Of a stretch of DNA of 64,000 nucleotides, positions 60,263-64,000 are shown piece by piece (positions within the stretch are counted from its first letter, which is position 1; every line of letters begins with the position of its first letter). Below the pieces are notes generated by a model that worked only from the letters and a program-made list of their open reading frames with translations, did not search any database and was not told where the DNA came from. Made by a program: the position numbers and the translations under genes. The stretch is from Phoebastria nigripes (taxonomy: Eukaryota; Chordata; Aves; Procellariiformes; Diomedeidae): positions 62,001-126,000 of the forward strand of contig JAYKAV010000288.1 of the NCBI GenBank assembly GCA_035582835.1, written 5' to 3'.

Positions 60263-63200
60263 AGAAATCTCACTTAACTGTTTTTTAACAGTATTCTTGT
60301 AATCTTCTACTGACATATATACAAAGCACCATTATCTGAATGAAGAAATTACATATATGCATTTGCTGTAGAGTGAGTTGTTATTTCCTTCTAGTCTTGG
60401 AAATATCACCTAAAATAGTGCCCTTACTTGTCCTGTTATCCTTTTGAATAATTTCCAATTATTTTTAGTGACTCATTCAGGATCATCATTATTGACACAT
60501 AAAGGGGTCTTTTTGCCTGTATCATCAAGAGGAACCAAAGGAAAATATATGTCTACAATGGGCAAAGCTTATGGCTCTGCACATTTACATGCAAAAGTTT
60601 CACTAGTCTTCTTTTTTTTAACATTGTGAAATAGGGCTTTATTATCTCTCTGGTATGAAACCTAATTAGATTGACACAAACACTGAATGTTTTATGAGAC
60701 CATTTCCTTGGCCACAGAAAACTGTGTGGGGTGAAAATAAGGTATGGTGTTAATTATGGCCCTAAGATACAGATCAAGCAGTGCGGTCAGCACAGGTCCT
60801 TTCTTTTCAAATGTTCCAGATTCTGAAGTCTTAGTGACAGTCTGGATGCTAGTTTTTCTATTAGTGTAGTCAGAACTATCTTTTCTTTGGGGTTTCAGGT
60901 TTATCCTGAATTTTTCCAAGAAGAAAATTTAAAGTTGATAATTACATTAACTTTATAGGTTGCATGCATAGTATAAATACATGTATGAGGCTGTGTACCA
61001 CACTTACAAGATTTTGTAGAGTGGAGAGTAATAAAAACAGGAATGAATTAGAGAATTTGTGAGTTAGACACTGACATTTGTTATGAATTGGCCTTCACAT
61101 GTGCGTAGCTTGCAAAAAATAACTTAGTTACAACTTCTTTATGTGATATTTAGGCAACATTTTTCCATAGCTTCTTAGACTGATAGCATAAAAACTGGGC
61201 TCTGTGGAGATATATGAAGTTTTGTAATTGGTTGTAATGCTCTCAAGCTTGGATGTATTTATTATATGATATGTATATACCACAGGTCTTTCTCAGACTG
61301 GCTTATTTCCACAATAAAGTCTTTCCACATGCCAGTAAATAACTTACATTCTCTGCATTCATTTGTACACCTTCACAACTACCCTACCTTTCTAGACATT
61401 TTATGAATTTCCTCCTCTTTCCTGAATGAGCAAACACTTTGCAAATGTTACGCACCATTCATTATCTACTAGATTGTGGCAGAAAGGTAACAAGAGCTGC
61501 AACTAAGATGGAAAAATAGTTTCTGTTATAACTCCCTACATTCAAATGGCCATTTCCTAACAAAATATCCTCTTCTTAAACTGGCTTTGCCATTTTTGGT
61601 GCTTACTGACACATTTTATTTTCCTTGAATATAAGAAAGAGAAAAAGAGCTCAAAAAATTGACTCAGCTGTTTTTGACAATGTTAAAGCTGCCAATCAGT
61701 TAGGCTGTTTTTCTCAGATGTAGTATGAAAGTTTTATTGCTGATGTCTACATTAGCAAATAATGAGATACCATAGGATCATAAGCATAAAGTGTTGTCCA
61801 CTCCAGACATATTTCAGCAGGTTTTACTTTGGACGAGCTCTCGTCAGGTCCTGCAAACTGAACATTCATTAATGTTAGATGCATTAGATAAGTTCCTTGA
61901 TTGCATCTTTTCGTTCAATTGAAATGAAATTTGGTTCTTGTACTATAAGGCACACTGTGATGACAACTAAAATATGGTAAGTGGTGACAATCAGTAGGTT
62001 TCCTTCAATGATGTATCTCTCACCCAAACTAAAATGCAAATGTAGGTACGCCATTCCTTTCTCCATATAAATTAAGAGCACCTTCTAACTGGTATATTTG
62101 AAAAATCTATACGAATTCATAAAAAAAGCAGTATAGTATCATGAGATAATTTGAAGATTAGGTGGCTAAAATGACCGGTTTGGGGAAAGGAAAAGCCAGT
62201 TGTAGTTTAACCTGTCAGTTCTGTTTTGTGTAATGCTTTCTGTATGGCAGCGATGGGGTGTAGGTTTACTAGGTGTGGTACTAAGTTGGCTTTTTGCCTT
62301 CATTGGCTTCCATTTTATTTTGTTTTCCTGGTTTGGATTTTGATCATGTTATCATCCCTGTTCTCAGCACTTTACCATGTCCTTTTCTCCACTTCTGCAG
62401 AGAAGTGTCAGTGAGATGCTGGGAATATTAACATGGCTGCTGTGAGTGGGAAACAAAGCTAAAGAGAGGACTGATGTCTGTTCCCAGGTGAAGATATTGA
62501 ACCTGGTTTCTCCTCAAATGGAACTGGCAGTTACAGGAGAAGTAACCAATCTCTTCCCTTCCCTGTTCTCCTCGGAGTGGCATGCATCCCAACAGCACAA
62601 GTCCACATGAAGAAGTTTAATACCTCAAATAGCATCCTGGAAAAGTCTTAAAAAAATACACTACTGTTTTTAAAATGAACTTGAAGAAATTAAAAGAGCA
62701 TTAGTAGTGACTCCCATATCGTGTGTAATAATATCCTTACCTTTTGTGGGAGAGTAGGGCTGGATGAAGATGAGAGTATTAAGTCAAGTTGTACGTAAGA
62801 GTCCTGTAGTGGTAAATAAAAAAGAATGTAAAAATACCTGGGTTTCTTTCAGTCCAGTCACTGAAAGGAAGAGCAACTTCTGTTTCTTACATTAGTAAGC
62901 TCCATTTACCAGCATTTTTTGATGACTACACACTGACTTAGTCTATGGTCTTGGACGGGCAGACAGTGGGATAGATAGCTGAAAGGATGAAATCCAGATC
63001 TGCTGGGCCAGTGGATGCATGGGAATAATTTGCCACTGAACACCTTTGTACTAAGTTTCACTTGATACTAGAGCTGCTCAGGTGTCACTTAACAAACACT
63101 GGCTTTATATATGTTTGTAGGACATATAAACAGGGCTTGCATTGTTTCAGTGCTGGGAAAGCCTGCCATGTGAAATCAACCTGCAGTTCACACCTTTGAC

Positions 63201-64000
63201 CTTAATAGTATATTACATAATTCTTCAGTTACCACGTGCCACATATAGCTCTAAAGAACCTTCTTAATGCAGTAAATCCTATACTGTGTGCTCCGGTACT
63301 TGTATCAGTTACTCTTATATATTTCGTGATTGAGTCACCTCCTCCAAATCTGAATCTCAAACATAATCTTTTTTCTGGTGGGTTTGGATGTTCAGTTTGA
63401 TCACAATACTCTTTGAAAAACAAAATAATAATATGATAATAGTGTGGAGGTTATGTGTACCATATATATTTAATAGCATACATATATAATTTAAATGCTT
63501 TGCCACGAACTAGAGATTGCATTTCAAGCACAGACATGATTCATTGTCATACATAATTTCAGATAGTGTAGATAAGCCTCTACTTAAGAAAATGTTTCAG
63601 TGGTCTTTGGAGAACATGAGGGGAGAAATCTTGGCTCTGTGAAGCTTTTTGAGTATGTGCTTGAACTTGCGCTATTTGTGATGTTCAGCCTGGTGCACCA
63701 CTGTCTTGTCCATTTACATTGAGTGCTATGATATGTCTGATATGAGGTGGATAAATAAATGATACCCAATTTCATTATGCAACAAAGCTGATGAGATCTG
63801 TAAGTAGTCTGAGCTTCACCTGCCCTTAGTTTGTAAGGAGAAACATTGGACNCTGCAGACTGCGTGGAGGAATAGTGAATGCAAACATTGCATCTAACAT
63901 CAGCAGTGCAAAAGGAGCAAGTGTTGAACAAAGCAGTTAATGCTGGAAATTTGATGTGCACATTGTACGCACTTGGGTGAATTTAATTTCATTTTGCTCT
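60263..64000. other. Gene-free AT-rich stretch to the window end
   Basis: The largest frame, 63584-63961 (-, 125 codons), is cysteine- and serine/threonine-rich, contains an ambiguous base and resembles no family I know. I see no splice-flanked exon, transposon or RNA gene. Confidence 0.5.

Noticed and set aside
63584..63961. 125-codon minus-strand frame, cysteine/serine-rich
   Set aside because: It contains an ambiguous base and matches no known family. No splice or conservation evidence is available.

Overview
This window looks like non-coding nuclear DNA from a bird, or at least a sauropsid. The base composition is AT-rich. The main recognisable elements are CR1 LINEs, including one whose 3' end is three perfect copies of the avian-type octamer ATTCTATG, and two solo LTRs of an endogenous retrovirus family that I recall as common in avian genomes. 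No bacterial-type gene, rRNA, tRNA or CRISPR array is visible. I recognise no host protein-coding exon. Apart from the CR1 reading frame, the open frames are about 60 to 170 codons long, are low in complexity or unlike any family I know, and are consistent with chance frames.

Layout. 1-5858: unique AT-rich sequence. 5859-6431: solo LTR (LTR-A). 7031-8405: the best-preserved coding remnant, a 5'-truncated CR1 that keeps the reverse transcriptase and C-terminal part of ORF2 with one in-frame stop and a cluster of ambiguous bases. 8985-12255: three older CR1/L3-like remnants. 12256-20084: little but microsatellites. 20085-20960: an old LINE RT remnant. 20961-30714: mostly unique, with one possible MIR. 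30715-31085: a second clean CR1 3' end, followed by an A-rich simple-repeat tract. 32877-33461: a second solo LTR (LTR-B). 34.8-49.4 kb: MIR-like copies, an unexplained GC-rich patch near 41.2 kb and old unclassified repeats. 49440-51990: a CR1 3' end followed by a much-decayed LINE with recognisable endonuclease and reverse transcriptase motifs. 52-64 kb: unique sequence with a strong G-quadruplex tract at 54.8 kb, a minus-strand CR1 tail and a minus-strand MIR.

Nothing here works as a gene system. The window is best read as an intergenic desert or the inside of a very large intron. Nine of the ten CR1-type remnants I could orient, and both LTRs, lie on the + strand. If the window is intronic, that bias would suggest a host transcript on the minus strand, but this is inference from a small sample. 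I found no convincing undescribed biological system. The items most worth checking are the GC/CpG patch at 41.2 kb, the unaligned segment inside the old LINE at about 51.65-51.9 kb, the complementary promoter decay of the two LTRs, and the family of short 'CAATGG'-core repeats.
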